From Trileptium ribeirensis (lineage: Eukaryota; Nematoda; Enoplea; Enoplida; Thoracostomopsidae), in assembly GCA_030248225.1 (NCBI GenBank), contig JASANE010017456.1:62001-126000 (forward strand): a stretch of 64,000 nucleotides of DNA, written 5' to 3'. The position numbers and the translations under genes were made by a program. The notes under the pieces are model-generated. The model had not been told where the DNA came from. It saw only the letters and a program-made list of their open reading frames with translations, and made no database searches. Shown piece after piece: positions 12,598 to 25,094 of this stretch; positions within the stretch are counted from its first letter, which is position 1, and every line of letters begins with the position of its first letter.

Positions 12598-12645
12598 GGT
12601 GTGTTCACACGCTCAAACTTTTTGTTCAAATTTTGATATGTGGTA
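12598..12645. mobile_element. solo end of the TTAA MITE family
   Basis: Starts GGTGTGTTCACACGCTCAAA, one base different from the termini of the element at 5021. It is preceded by TTAA (12594-12597). Homology fades after about 45 bp, so this is a truncated copy. Confidence 0.55.
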
Positions 12646-13942
12646 TTTCACATAATATGATTCTAACATTAGATGAAGGCGTGGGGCTGTTTGGTTTTTA
12701 GCAGGGTTTTATCAACGGGGTCTTGCTTAGACAATTTTATTAGCTAGATCACAATGGTATAATAATTTGTGGATTATTTTGTTGCTTGACCTTATTTAAA
12801 CTACCCGGATCACAATTTATTACCGCAGCATAGACGCTAGTTTTGTTACTTTAAATATAATCATTCAAGCTTAGGTGCACGACGTGATATGAACTTGCGC
12901 TGCTTGAACATCCCTTGAATATAGAAATAGCTCTTTCAATTGTCGTTTTGATTGTTCGGTGAGTGGAGCGGAGCCGAGATTTAGATATGCGGTGCGCAGT
13001 TAATGAAGGAAACTAGACCCTCCGCGTTGTTACTATATGGCTTATTCTTACATTGTACATTGTTTCAGTTTTTCGGCATTTACATGATATGCATAGTCTT
13101 GTCGTATAATACTAGTAAGCTTGAACTTGAGCAACGTATTACGTATGTATCTATTATATATTTCAGTGCTGAAAATGTGTACACATAGCAAAAAACTGGC
13201 CAAAAATGTGCGTAAGAAAGTCAAATTTCTCTAAACCCCCACTCGAGATTTCCCCGATAATGAACATCGAGGCCTGCATGCAAAACGCCACCCCTACATT
13301 TCTTCGGCAGGTAGCAAGGCAATATATACACTTGCTATTTAGTGACCAGCGTAACATTCCTCGTCTTGCAAGAATGCCGAAAGTTCTAGCAATAAATTCA
13401 AGCTTTTACCACCAGGGAATGTTCTAAAGACCTAGGGTCAAGTACGTTGCGTTGGTACTATGTGACTCATTTAGATTTTGGCTAACGTTTTAAGATTGAC
13501 ACCGTCAGTCGTATTTTTAAGTAGTCGTTATAGTGTAACTACGACTTTGCATTGCTTAAATAATATATTTTATTGGAACACTCGCTTTCGCACACACAAG
13601 GGCTATGCGCCTGTCGAGCAGTACTGCACTCTGGTAATTCTGTAGTATCAAATTGTGATGTCACAAATCCAGTCTTGATTATTAATAGGTGCTTTCTTGA
13701 CTTTGAAACGTCATGTCACTCTGTACTCTGAAAGTGTAAATAAGAGTGCCAATATACGTGAGATATTTGTGTGAGCACTAGTTGGCAAAATAGTGACCGT
13801 TATCGTGTAGCAGCAGAGCTAATCGACGCAAAAGTTTCTGCGGTAGGTTTTCTCTGGTTTCTTGTTTTATCTACGACTATAAATAGGTGTACAACTTATT
13901 ACCTCAAGTATTTCAAGAAAATATAACTAATAAGTATAAGTA

Positions 13943-14188
13943 CACTCAAAATACATTCTGTGAAATAAAATTTTTTTTGAATTTTGCTCCCCCAGATATT
14001 CTTGTAAAATTCAAAGAAATATTGCTTAAAATTTCAAGGAATTATCTTTGAAATTTCAAAGATATGTAATTGTTGAAAAAATAATTCTTTGAATTTCAAG
14101 GAATGTTTCTTTGAATTTTAAAAGAATATCTGGTGGTGCAAAATTCAAAGAAATTTCGTTTAAATTTCACAGAAACCTATTTTCAGTG
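13943..14188. mobile_element. palindromic MITE with TA target (mariner-like)
   Basis: 246 bp flanked by TA on both sides. The ends are CACTCAAAATACATTCTGTG and its imperfect complement. Almost the whole element folds on itself: an internal AGATATTCTTGTAAAATTC faces GAATTTTAAAAGAATATCT. Non-coding. TA duplication plus foldback structure suggests a Tc1/mariner-derived element. Confidence 0.6.
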
Positions 14189-15430
14189 TATGACACAGTA
14201 TTAGCGCTGAATAAAGGTGACTGAAAATGTGGTGATTGAGGGAATATTTGGTCCTAGTCGCGAATAGGTGACCCGTTTTCACTTTCGTCGGCAAATACAT
14301 ATGTATCTAAATTTAGTATCTAGGGTTTCTTAGATGAACAGTTCCGGCAATTTGATGTAAAACGGCTAACAAGCAATTGTTAGCACGTGTTTCACAACTC
14401 CCGCAGAACTATTCAAGCATTAATATTCAGTGAAATAGTAACTGGATTAATTAGTTATCGCGCAGCGGGTGACGCTAAGCTCCGCTTGGTGACTTTTGCA
14501 AAGTTGGGATCTTTACAGTCACAAAATAATAACAGTAGACCGACAATACATTAAAGGTAACGCTACATGCGTTTCAATCATGCATCAATACCGTAGGCTT
14601 CTTTATTTTATCCTTCAACGATCGAGAATACGAAAATTCTTGAAATTTATAAATCACAAATTAAAAAAATTATAATTTGAAGAATGATTTGTTATGTTGT
14701 AGAACACCAGCACAATCTCTCTGATGTATGCAGGAACATGCAATAGTTTTTATCGTATTCAACAATTTTGAAAACGTATAGCTAGTCACATTGTAATAAA
14801 CTATATACGTACATCTCGTAAAAAACTAACCACATTTGACTGTTTGTGATGCCTTAAATGAGCGCACCCTCGTTGAAAGCTAATAACATACCCAGTAAAG
14901 GGTTGAAACCACGCAACCAGCGTATTAATAGGTAAATAACTTATCAATCCTACTGTTCATCTTCACCAAGCAACAGCTCATTAGCAAATTGCCTTTTAAA
15001 ACGCACGCATTACCGCACTTTGTCTCAGTTCAGCACTCCTGTTCAGAGAAACAAGGAACTTGAGGGCGAAAAATACATATATCATGCCCATATACCTAGT
15101 GTGAATAATACATATATACATACAAGCGTCGGCAATTCCTTTTGTGGTTCTGGCAAAAGGCTCAGACCATACCGGAACTGGAATTCGGGTTTAAATATTT
15201 TGTTTAAAAATTTCCACATTTTTTCTTCAGATTTGTCCCAAACATACACTTTTATGGAAAGTGATCTATTTTCTTTCACAGCCATACAAAGCATTTGTAC
15301 ATCCAAATATTGCCTTGTAAAATGTAAGTACGATCACATTGTTTCATTTACATCACTCTCGTGCAGAAGGTACAACCTTGAGTAATTTTCTTTCGGAACC
15401 GGATAAACTATACAATCGTATGTATGATAG

Positions 15431-15744
15431 TAAGTCTAGGCGATGGGAAATTGGTTGAAATTACCTTGTCTACGCTCCATTGCTGGCGTTCTCATTCAGT
15501 GTGACGCAGTGTACGAGGGTTGTATTGTCCAAGATTTCTAACTCGCGAAGGCAGACTGCAATACCAAGCACACGTCAGCTCAATAGATAAGTCTAGGCGA
15601 TGGGAAATTGGTTGAAATTACCTTGTCTACGCTCCATTGCTGGCGTTCTCATTCAGTGTGACGCAGTGTACGAGGGTTGTATTGTCCAAGGCTTCTAACT
15701 CGCGAAGGCGGACTGCAATACCAAGCACACGTCAGCTCAATAGA
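15431..15744. repeat. 157-bp tandem dimer
   Basis: Two head-to-tail copies of 157 bp (15431-15587, 15588-15744), both starting TAAGTCTAGGCGATGGGAAA. They differ at only a few positions (for example AGATTTCT/AGGCTTCT), so the duplication is recent or conserved. GC content is above the surroundings. No ribozyme core (CTGATGA..GAAA) is seen in the unit. Confidence 0.85.
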
Positions 15745-16894
15745 TAAATAGATGATTTTAGCTTCCGAGGCCTCTTCGATAAAAACATTTATATGGCAAT
15801 ACATTAAAAGTTCAATATATGGATTATTTTTAACACGTAGTTAACCCACAGTACCTTTAGTTGGTCCTTGATTTGTTTTACTATATATAGATTTATAACA
15901 CAAGTTTCCGGTGTCAGTTTCGGTTCTGCTTTAAATGGTGTTTTTCATTTGATGGTTCCGGTTCCTGTTATTTATTTCCCGACACACGTATACTGTAGGT
16001 GTAAAATTTGTTCGGATCGAAGGCAATATGAACAGAAAACAAATCGTATCAGATCGCACGCATTGTAACACGGCCTTACGAATCTTGTCTTAATTGGGTT
16101 CTGTTCCGGCAAACTATTTGAAAATTAACTGCCGCAAGCGAACGAACATGTTATCTGTCGGCCACGATGTTTTAGTCAGTTAAAACTGGATTTCTTTAAA
16201 TTTTCTGTAAACATAGAGATATCAAGTATATTTATTTTGGACGCTTTTTTGCGTTACTCAGCATAGTTTTTATAATTATAGTTACAGGCACTAAACATTG
16301 TCGTCAGATGTGAAAAAAAATGATAAACAGTACAGTCACTGGCTGTCACTTCATATTGAAAGAAAAAAGTAAAACATTGAACTGCGTAATTATTTAAACG
16401 AAACGCGTATAGCTTCAACTGCTCTAGTGGTTGGGTAGTATCCTTCAGTGGCCCTCTGTAATTCTTGAACGGATGGACACTGACATCTTTTTAGGTCACT
16501 ATCTGTTGTTCTGGCCGATACCGAATTTACTTCTGCAAAGTGATAACAAATGTGACGCGTAACTAGGTTTTGCTCTAGTTGCATCATAAGCATTTATATA
16601 TGTATCCGTAAATTGGTCATGGATTGGGCTAAGATTTAGGCCGCGCGGAATATCCGTCACATTATATTACGACTATGCCAAAATTTTATTCTTTCCTGTA
16701 TCTTCATCACGAATCAGCTCCTATTTTGCGATTTACATTTTTTCGTTATAATGTAGCATTAGGATATTAGTGTTTTGCGCTATTCTGAAAACGTCACACA
16801 GATACCGCAGTTTTTGAAACGAAATGGTGCTGAATATTCGCACCGCCTTCGATTCTGCGTCGACGTCTAGATGGTAAAAATAACTAGCGATAGT

Positions 16895-17040
16895 TATTGA
16901 GCGGAGCTCGGCGAAGCCGAGCGAAGCGTTTTTATTTTCTGTCTGGGACGAAAAAGGTCGATGTCCGTCCGTTCGTTCGGTCCGACGGATCTCAAGACCC
17001 ACTGAATGGATTTAAAAAAACTTTTTTGTTTGTAAGCCTA
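16895..17040. repeat. dispersed repeat fragment with GC palindrome
   Basis: Contains the palindrome GCTCGGCGAAGCCGAGC, then GTCCGTCCGTTCGTTCGGTC and TCTCAAGACCCACTGAATGGA. It has the look of a conserved repeat tail, but I cannot name the family. Only one copy is seen here. Confidence 0.35.
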
Positions 17041-20000
17041 TCATGTCATAGTGTGCACCTGATATTTGGGATTAAAAAATTTGAGTTGGTTAAATAATAA
17101 TTAGCTAATTAGTTAATTTTATGCAGCTAAAAAGAGAATTTTGCAATATTTGTGTTATTTATTGAAATAGAGTCGTTTCGATCAAACCATTATAGGGTTT
17201 TTTGGGTCGAAGAATTCAAATATAATATTTTTACCAATGATAAAGCCCTATGCCCTATGCAATGTAGTTACAAGAACATAAAATTGAGTACATTCGTAAC
17301 GCCACAACCCAAGCTCCTCTCACAAATGTAGTTCCAACTAGTGTAGCCTGTATTTGTATGTTGTAATAACTACTGTCTGCATCTGAGATAAGAACATTCC
17401 GTCACGTCGCGCTATAACGCAAACGAATCTTTATCAGAAAAAGAACAGGAAAATTACCTTTCCTGCTGGGATTATGTTATACGAGCGCAGATTTCCATGC
17501 CAGTACTACTCTGACCACGCGGCATAAGGCACAGGAAATAAACTTGGTTGAATGCGACGATGCGAAGACGTCAGCTAGTGAACAAAACGTGGTACTCTAA
17601 GCTAGATCATCAACTGCGCTGTGTTCTTTAACTCGTACTGTATAGTTAGTAGATCTTTAACTAATCCTGTTTAGTAATCTTCCTGAAAAACATTGAACAT
17701 GGTCATACACGGTGTGAACTATAAAATATGATAATATATGCTCTGTCGCTTCATTTGTGTTCGAATGTTCAAAGTTTGGTTTGAACCAAGGCTGTTTTAT
17801 GGCGGAACGGATTCATTGTGTATATATTTTCCGCAGGATCATATAGCTTTTTTGTGCAACTCTACAACTTTTACGAACTAAGATACGTCTAGCTCAGTTT
17901 GAATACATCAAAATGTATATTTTAGTATTAGTGATACAATTCTTGACACTCGTTTTGTTGCTTATGTAACGTTGTAATGTTTAAATACTGACACAGATGT
18001 GTTTAACTGTACCCAGGCATTGCTGTCGAAGAAAATTTAATTATTACCTCAATATATCGTTTAGCCACGCAACATGTTATTTAACAGTTTCTGCAACAGT
18101 TATTTATGCTTATTTAACAGTTTCTGAAAATCAAGTCTTCGTTAAAGAACCCAACTATTCGAAGTCTAACCCAAAAAATATTTTACAGTTTGTATAGTCG
18201 AAAATATATATTTTAAAACGGATTTGCCCAAATTATAATTGCACATTATGGAATAATCGTTATCAGATGTGTAATGTCGACTTGAGTATTAAGCAGTAAC
18301 CTCTTTAGGCAAGTTTAAATACTTTTGCTTTCGAATTGTGATATTCTGTTTTTGACATATTATTGCTGGTTGGAGTGTTTCGCTGTCCACAGACAACATA
18401 TGTTAAAAAATGACAGTATTATGATCAATTATGTGCCGGCTATGGTTTTTGCAGGATCTGGCAGAGCCGATAACGTGATTTGTTTGTACTCTCCTGGACT
18501 CATAAGTAATCACATTGCCAGCATCAATCTACAACTATGCCACATTTAGCCAATCTGTAGTGTAGTACGAATTGGCTGGGTACATACTGTGAGGTGGCGT
18601 AGTCTAAAGTTATTGTTGTAATTAGGGATGAGCAAGGATATTCCAATACAATTTCTTATTTAGATATCCTGACATCACATGCATTAGCCAGCTGCAAAAT
18701 TAAAAGCCACGATGATTCGAGGCTAGCTAGAAGAAACTGGTTATACGGCGTTGTTTTGTAGTGATATTTTAGGCGTTTTGTTGCCTGTCTCCTAGGAAGA
18801 TATTGTTGGAATTGGTTCTACATGGTGTTTTTAGATTTTAGCATATATGAATTTGTTTTAAAGCTAAGGCACTTGGCTTGACTGTCTTAGCCTGACTTAG
18901 CTTGACTGAATCTGTATGTCCGTTCTTTTTTCTGTTTTCTGACTGTACCAAGCAAGGCTACGGCACAGTATTACTGCGTCAAAAGTATCTGTACATACAG
19001 ATCTAGAGTCACTGTTATCCGCCATTTTGAATTCTTAGCGTGTTTTATTATGACCTGTTATAACCCAAGAAATCGTCGATATTTCGTATTTTTCGAAGAT
19101 TTGTGAGGTTTTATTTATTTAATTTTCAGATGATTTTTGGATTAGCGATATTTTTGAATTCGGCTTCCGATCTAAACATTTTGTAATGTATACTGGTGGG
19201 TTAATGAAAATCTAAATGTATAATGGCTGTAAATATGCTCATGAAGTTCATTTCAAAATGACATATCCTGCTTTCTAACCACGTTGGTTCTATGTGTGAA
19301 CATTTTTTACGATTTCAATACTTCGATTTACATTATCTTGTGGTCTAGGGAAAATCCGAAAATGTGCTGCATGGCGTTTCGAGGAATATCAATATGTGAT
19401 AGTATGAACAATAAATCGAATCTCACATCTTGAAGATTAAGGGATTGGATAGTTTTTCCAAATGGCGCTCTTTGACGTCGCATATTTTGCTGAAAATTTC
19501 GAAATTCAGAAAACCAACTTCGGAAGCTCAAGATTTTTATTTAATGGTCATGCTTTTGTGTAGTATTTTTGTCAAAATCTTCCGTCTGTGGCTTCTGCGT
19601 GGTATGCGGCGGCTCTCTGGAACTCCACCATACTAAAAATACTTAAAATTTATACTTTTTACATAATAAAGTTATTAATAAAAAGTATCCACTATAAATA
19701 AAATACTTATCTGTAAATTAGACGTAGTTATTGACTTAGTATAAGTTGTACTGCAAATATTGGTACAAAATATATAATCGAAAGAACCTTGTTTATTTAT
19801 CGTTACATCCTTAATAGATCAAAATGCGGGTCGGGCATCCCCGAAGTTCCGCACCGCAACACCATCGTCACCCTCGTAATTTTAGTAAAAAAATTTCAAG
19901 GCAAAATATTGCGATTCTACCTGATTCCAAACCCCCGGCCTAACTCTACTTCCGCGAGAACAATCTAAATTTCACCTAAGCCGACGGACCTTAGGCCCTT

Positions 20001-23000
20001 ATGATGTTCAGTAGTGAGTGGCAAATCCTAGCATACAATGTTTGAAGTTTAAATAAAAGTTTCATATATATACTTATGATAGCTCATATTCGGATGTCCG
20101 ACATTTACTAAGATTTTGTCCCTGGATACCCGGATATGGTAGTCCATGGTCCATCATTACTTGTATTAATAAATCGAGATTCATTTACCCAGGGTTTTTA
20201 TGCAGCAACTGTAAAATGCTTGCACGAAGATGGTAAAAGATTCTACAATCGATTCTGTGTATGAATTTTATGGAACAACTCCTTTTGCTAGAATCGAATT
20301 TATCGGAACAAATCTATATAAAATCAGGTCAAGTTAATTTAAATCGAATATTTTAAACAGTGCAATAACCTTAATAAACTTCTACAAAAAACAACAAATT
20401 CTACTCAATTTTATTTAAGATGGTGTCCTAACAGAACTGATTCTGGCTAGAAGTGATTCAACAACAGAATTGATTTTAGCATATATTTTTACCATCTCGC
20501 TTCACAAATGGTACATAGTTAACGCCGCAATATTGAATTAAGCTTCATGTGTATTGTCTAATTTTGTCTAACTGTCGTAAAAAATACTTTTTATTTAAAT
20601 AACATACAAATCGTGAGTAAGTGTCGAAATCCCAACTACCATCATATATATATAACGTACTAGTCATTTTCATCGTGACCACAAAGTAATGGGATGTCAG
20701 TACAAAGTTTTGTGTTCAATCAAAAGGAAGTAGCTAAATTTTTAGCAAAGTTCGTAGATCAATTTAAGTTAGATGAATTATATATTTGTGCAAGGGTATT
20801 CCAATTTTAAATTTACATAACTTGATTGGTCCATTTTTATCACTGTGACAGTGACCTGGACATGGTACCTACTTTTTGAATGACGGGCGGCCTCCTTGGA
20901 ATCAACAAATTCTATTTCAGTGTCATCTGCTATTTAACAAATGTAATTTGAGCACATAATATGTTATATACTTTTTCTATATATATATATATATACCTTG
21001 CCCTGACTAACGGAGTAATAAGCGTGTTGTGAATACAATTATATCAAAATTTCATGGATGTTTGATTATCGGCACGAATTTATACCTAATTAATAACTCA
21101 AAACATGCTGATGTTTTACCTTATTACACACTTACGATAATAAAAATATATCAATGCGAAGACAGGTTTTACTTTTTAATACTCATTTCGGTTCATGAAT
21201 GACACGATAAGTCCATGCTGGATTGGATATCATGTCGAGTTCTGTTTGTAACTCTGAAAAAAGTTTCCATCTGTGCCAGAAACATTCAAAAAGACTTAGT
21301 TTCGGTGTCTTGACATAAGTGACATTAAATGACTGCTGGATTTTAGTAAAAGGCACTAGAGGTACTAAAGTTTTTGGTGCAATGAACAAAAATTTAATAG
21401 CTCTGGACTAAGCCCCAGAAGCCGAAATTTGTTTATGCTTTTAGCTAAATTGGATACTAATTTTAAATACGGATTCCAACAGCTAAAAATTAGAAATGAC
21501 ACTTATTTAGGACCACGTTTGGAACAAATCTAGGTTCATTCCAACCAATTTCAATTTCTAAAGTATCGTTTGCAAAATGTCTCTCTTTCTCAGCTGTCTC
21601 ACGCCTGAACATTTGATGTGATTTATATGTTCAGAAACTATAGAATCGTTCTTTTGCTACTGAAAGAAGCCATTCACAACTTGGTTATTGATCATCAGTC
21701 TTGGATATGTATGAGCGTATTGTTTCGTTTACATTTAATACTCAATAAGGCGCATGATGTGTATCTCGTTATATGAAATTTTAACCGTTTTGTATGCAAT
21801 AAGGCAGGAACTAAGGCTTAACAACGTATGTTAACGTGGGCTATTTGTTGCTTCTTATTTGTATTTAGACATAACGAATTATATACACAGACATAACTAT
21901 AAAGATATACGATATATTATAGTAGTTGAGGTTCATTGTGTGCATGATGAAATTATGCTAATATGTATACTTTGTCGTAAAATTTTTATTATACTTGTTA
22001 AAGCGTAGGTAATTTACTGTTGTATCGATGTCAAAAGTTACTTATCTTAATAGTAGGTTATGTTTGCGCAAATATATTATATCCAGGTGATTAAAGTTAT
22101 TAGTTGAGCTGAGTTTATTTACTGTCTTATCACGTATATATTATGCCGTTTCTAAGCTTTTAATGTTTTAGAATGATGATATTTATTATAATAAACGTTT
22201 AACTGTAGAGCTGTCGTTGATAGTCTGCTGCGCTAGGAATGTCGGTGTGTCATTTTGTATTTGCGTATTTACAAAATTGATTGTTGATAGTTTGTGACAA
22301 ATCGCCAACGACTTTATGGAGGATTAATCAGTCCATATATGGAATAATTCCGCATTTGATAAGTTTCCGCTAGGTTCGGTTTCACGTCTCCAAGCCAAGG
22401 TGTAAGAACGTCACTGAAGGAAACTAAAGCGAGGGTTCGAAAAATGTTTCAACTGTGTCTTAATGTGCGTTCGTTCGATCTTAATCTACGTCAGGTACCA
22501 ACAGGTACAAGTGATGTAAGCAACGGTAGACAAGAAAAGGGAATTGTTTTGCCCGTACTTCATTTTTTGAAATTTTTCCATGGGTATAAGTAGTGCCTTC
22601 ATAAATTACTGAGTATGGGCAACATTGGGAACGCTGTAACCATGGACATCTGGAAATAAATCGCTACCCCGCTAAAGTGCTGGCATCCGATACGAACTGT
22701 GCGTCTTCTCGTATGCGCCGCATCTAGTCAATTTTACGTGTCTTCGTCGCTCAAATTAGGTACCTATATCTGAAAATAAAGGCTTGTTGTAATGACGTTA
22801 AGCTAAAAAAACCTTTCCTCTGGGCTACTGGTGTGCAGTACTGCGCACAGGCATTCTTATGGGGGCTAAGGAAAAAGTGCGAAGAACCACACGAGGTCAA
22901 ATGCGTTGCATAAACTGAACCATGTGGCCATGTTTCAAAATGCAAGTTCAGAAGTAGAACAGGAAAATGTACAGTATTATTGATTTGTCTAACTAAACTT

Positions 23001-23834
23001 CAATTATGGAAACACAGGTTTTACCTTTTGAACTCAAAGATGGACACTTACATATGTTCTTCCGAGTTGTAACCAAGAGTAGTCGTCGCCGTAGTAGTCA
23101 TTAACAAATTGCAACAAACAAGTCAAAGCAAAATACACTGCACGACGTTCCAACTAAGACACCAATAATTGTAAATTTTCTCCTTAAGATCATCCTGTTT
23201 CGCGATTACTGTATTAATACAGATTTTGTTGCAACGACGACATCATGAACGAATAGCTGCGTATCCTTAATTTTTTGCCATATATTGCTAAACGATAGGT
23301 AGAAAGACCTAAGAAGAAGTCACCAAAGTGTGAAGTCCTCCTCCATCTTTCAAAAATGGATAGAGTAAGAATACGATCCAGGTCGAATTATTGACAGGTT
23401 CAAAAGAACTTTCTTTGTAGACGCTTTAGGAATACTGAACAGGTGCTTGAAATCCCAAAACCAAAACGTGTCCTTTGTGTTTAAAATAGGAACCATAGAA
23501 CTTGATATGGAAAATAAATGTCCATATGTTGCCTACTTTTCGCTACCCGGGTAGTAATGTCCATGCTCCTGAACATCCGCTTCAACTGGAGGACTTTCAA
23601 ACGAAATCTAAATAATTTTGAAATTTAAGACCCACAGAAATGGTAAAAAAGGCAACAAGTTGTCTCGGAAATGGCGTCAGAGCATTTTTGATCGAGGGTA
23701 AACGTGAATTTGAAGCAAATTTTGGTAATGAAATTTTTGTTTATTTTCTTAATCCTATCACGCCCACTATGTCCAAATGGACCCTACGCACATTGCGACT
23801 CGTTGTGTTTACTGAGTTTGTCGTATATCATACG

Positions 23835-23965
23835 TTTGAACGTGTGTTTTTATTCGTTCGCATTGTGAGGTTCCTTAAGGAACCGAGCAACAGCTCTCCG
23901 ATAGCTCAGTGGTTTGCATACACAAGTTTCGGCCGTACCTTTCGGGTTCGATCACTGGCGCAAGC
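23835..23965 (+). mobile_element. tRNA-derived SINE or tRNA pseudogene
   Basis: A perfect pol III A box, TAGCTCAGTGG (23901-23911), and a near-perfect B box, GGTTCGATCAC (from about 23945), stand at tRNA-like spacing. Acceptor, D and T stems do not pair well, so it is not a functional tRNA. The 60 bp upstream (CGTTCGCATTGTGAGGTTCC, then AGGAACCGAGCAAC) are related to 57455-57510. Confidence 0.5.
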
Positions 23966-24896
23966 TTAAATAAAAACTAGAATCTCAATCTGTTTAACTT
24001 AAGATTGAAAACCACGAAATAATTCATTGTTAAAAGGAGTTCCAATAGTATATAGTGGAATTTAAAAAAGGATATAGGCCACAAATGTGTTCGAATGAAT
24101 CACCTCATCCTTTTCAGCAATCTCTGAAATTTTTGTGTTTGCTGATTTGCCGAATTAGCAAAAATATTGTTCACCACAAAACACTTTGCCCATTTTACCC
24201 AACGTATATGCTATTAGCATTGAGGAAACTTCAAAAGCGCGAAATGTGATAGCAAATATACTGTGCATAATATACCATATACCTGAGTTGTAAGTGGAAT
24301 ACGTACAAAGCTGATAGTAAGCTATTGCTTTTTTTGCAGCAGCAGTAAATCTGGGTCTTTTCGATGCCGAGTTTAATAAATTTTAAAAGTACAACCGGTA
24401 ATTTTAGTGCCATTCGAGTTAGCTCGACGAGCTGTTTCAGAAAACTTCCATTTTCTCCATAAATGTGTAATTTTAAAATAATTCCAAACGCATTGACTAG
24501 CTCAGTATAAATAGTGATAAAATTATTTGGATTGATTCACGGGTTAAGGAATTATTTTTATTTATGTAAAATCCTAAAACTAAGCCTAACGCTTATCCAA
24601 GGCCTAAGTTCATAATCCATGAACTGATTTTTCGGTTCAGCTCATCAATGCGGTTCTAATAAATTTTTTTTGAGAATTTTGGTACCGAGGCGGGACTATT
24701 GGGAACCCATAAAAATCGAAAAAATTTTGTCAGAAAAGTGGCCTAAATGGAACTTTCTGAACCAGCGCGTCGAATGGTACTAAAATTATAGCTGTATCTT
24801 CAAATGTTGGCTGAGGGCTTACCGAAAATATCCGTAAATTTTGTCTTCGAACCATGTTGATGATAAAGATTTTAAGATTCGTTTATAATCACTTAC

Positions 24897-25094
24897 ATGC
24901 ACAAACCAATGGATTCATGCTTACGAATTCCGGGCAATCAGTATCGACTTCTTAACGCACCGAAATTGCACGAAACTTTTTCCCGGTTTGTGCTCGAATT
25001 CCAGAATTTATCACTGTCACCTCGTGATGCTTACATTTGCGAACGGCTGCACTATAAAATGAGCCACGTCTTTGCAAAGTTTAAATCATTCCAG
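24897..25094 (+). CDS. NEPRO: NEPRO exon 1
   Basis: 66 codons from ATG (context TTACATGC) to a GTATGT donor, phase 0. It encodes the N-terminal helical pair of the family, ending KFKSFQ. No acceptor-like sequence lies just upstream, so this ATG is taken as the start. Confidence 0.68.

Larger units (their letters stand above)
12646..24896. other. intergenic region between the two host genes
   Basis: About 12 kb of AT-rich sequence without a supported gene. Apart from the elements listed separately (13943, 15431, 16895, 23835) it shows only short ORFs of chance length. GC-richer islands at 19820-19995 and 22620-22750 have no identifiable content. Confidence 0.4.

Noticed and set aside
20982..20996. 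Short TA run as a microsatellite
   Set aside because: Too short to be notable in AT-rich DNA.
23896..23965. Functional tRNA gene
   Set aside because: A and B boxes are good but acceptor, D and T stems do not pair; better explained as a SINE head or pseudogene.
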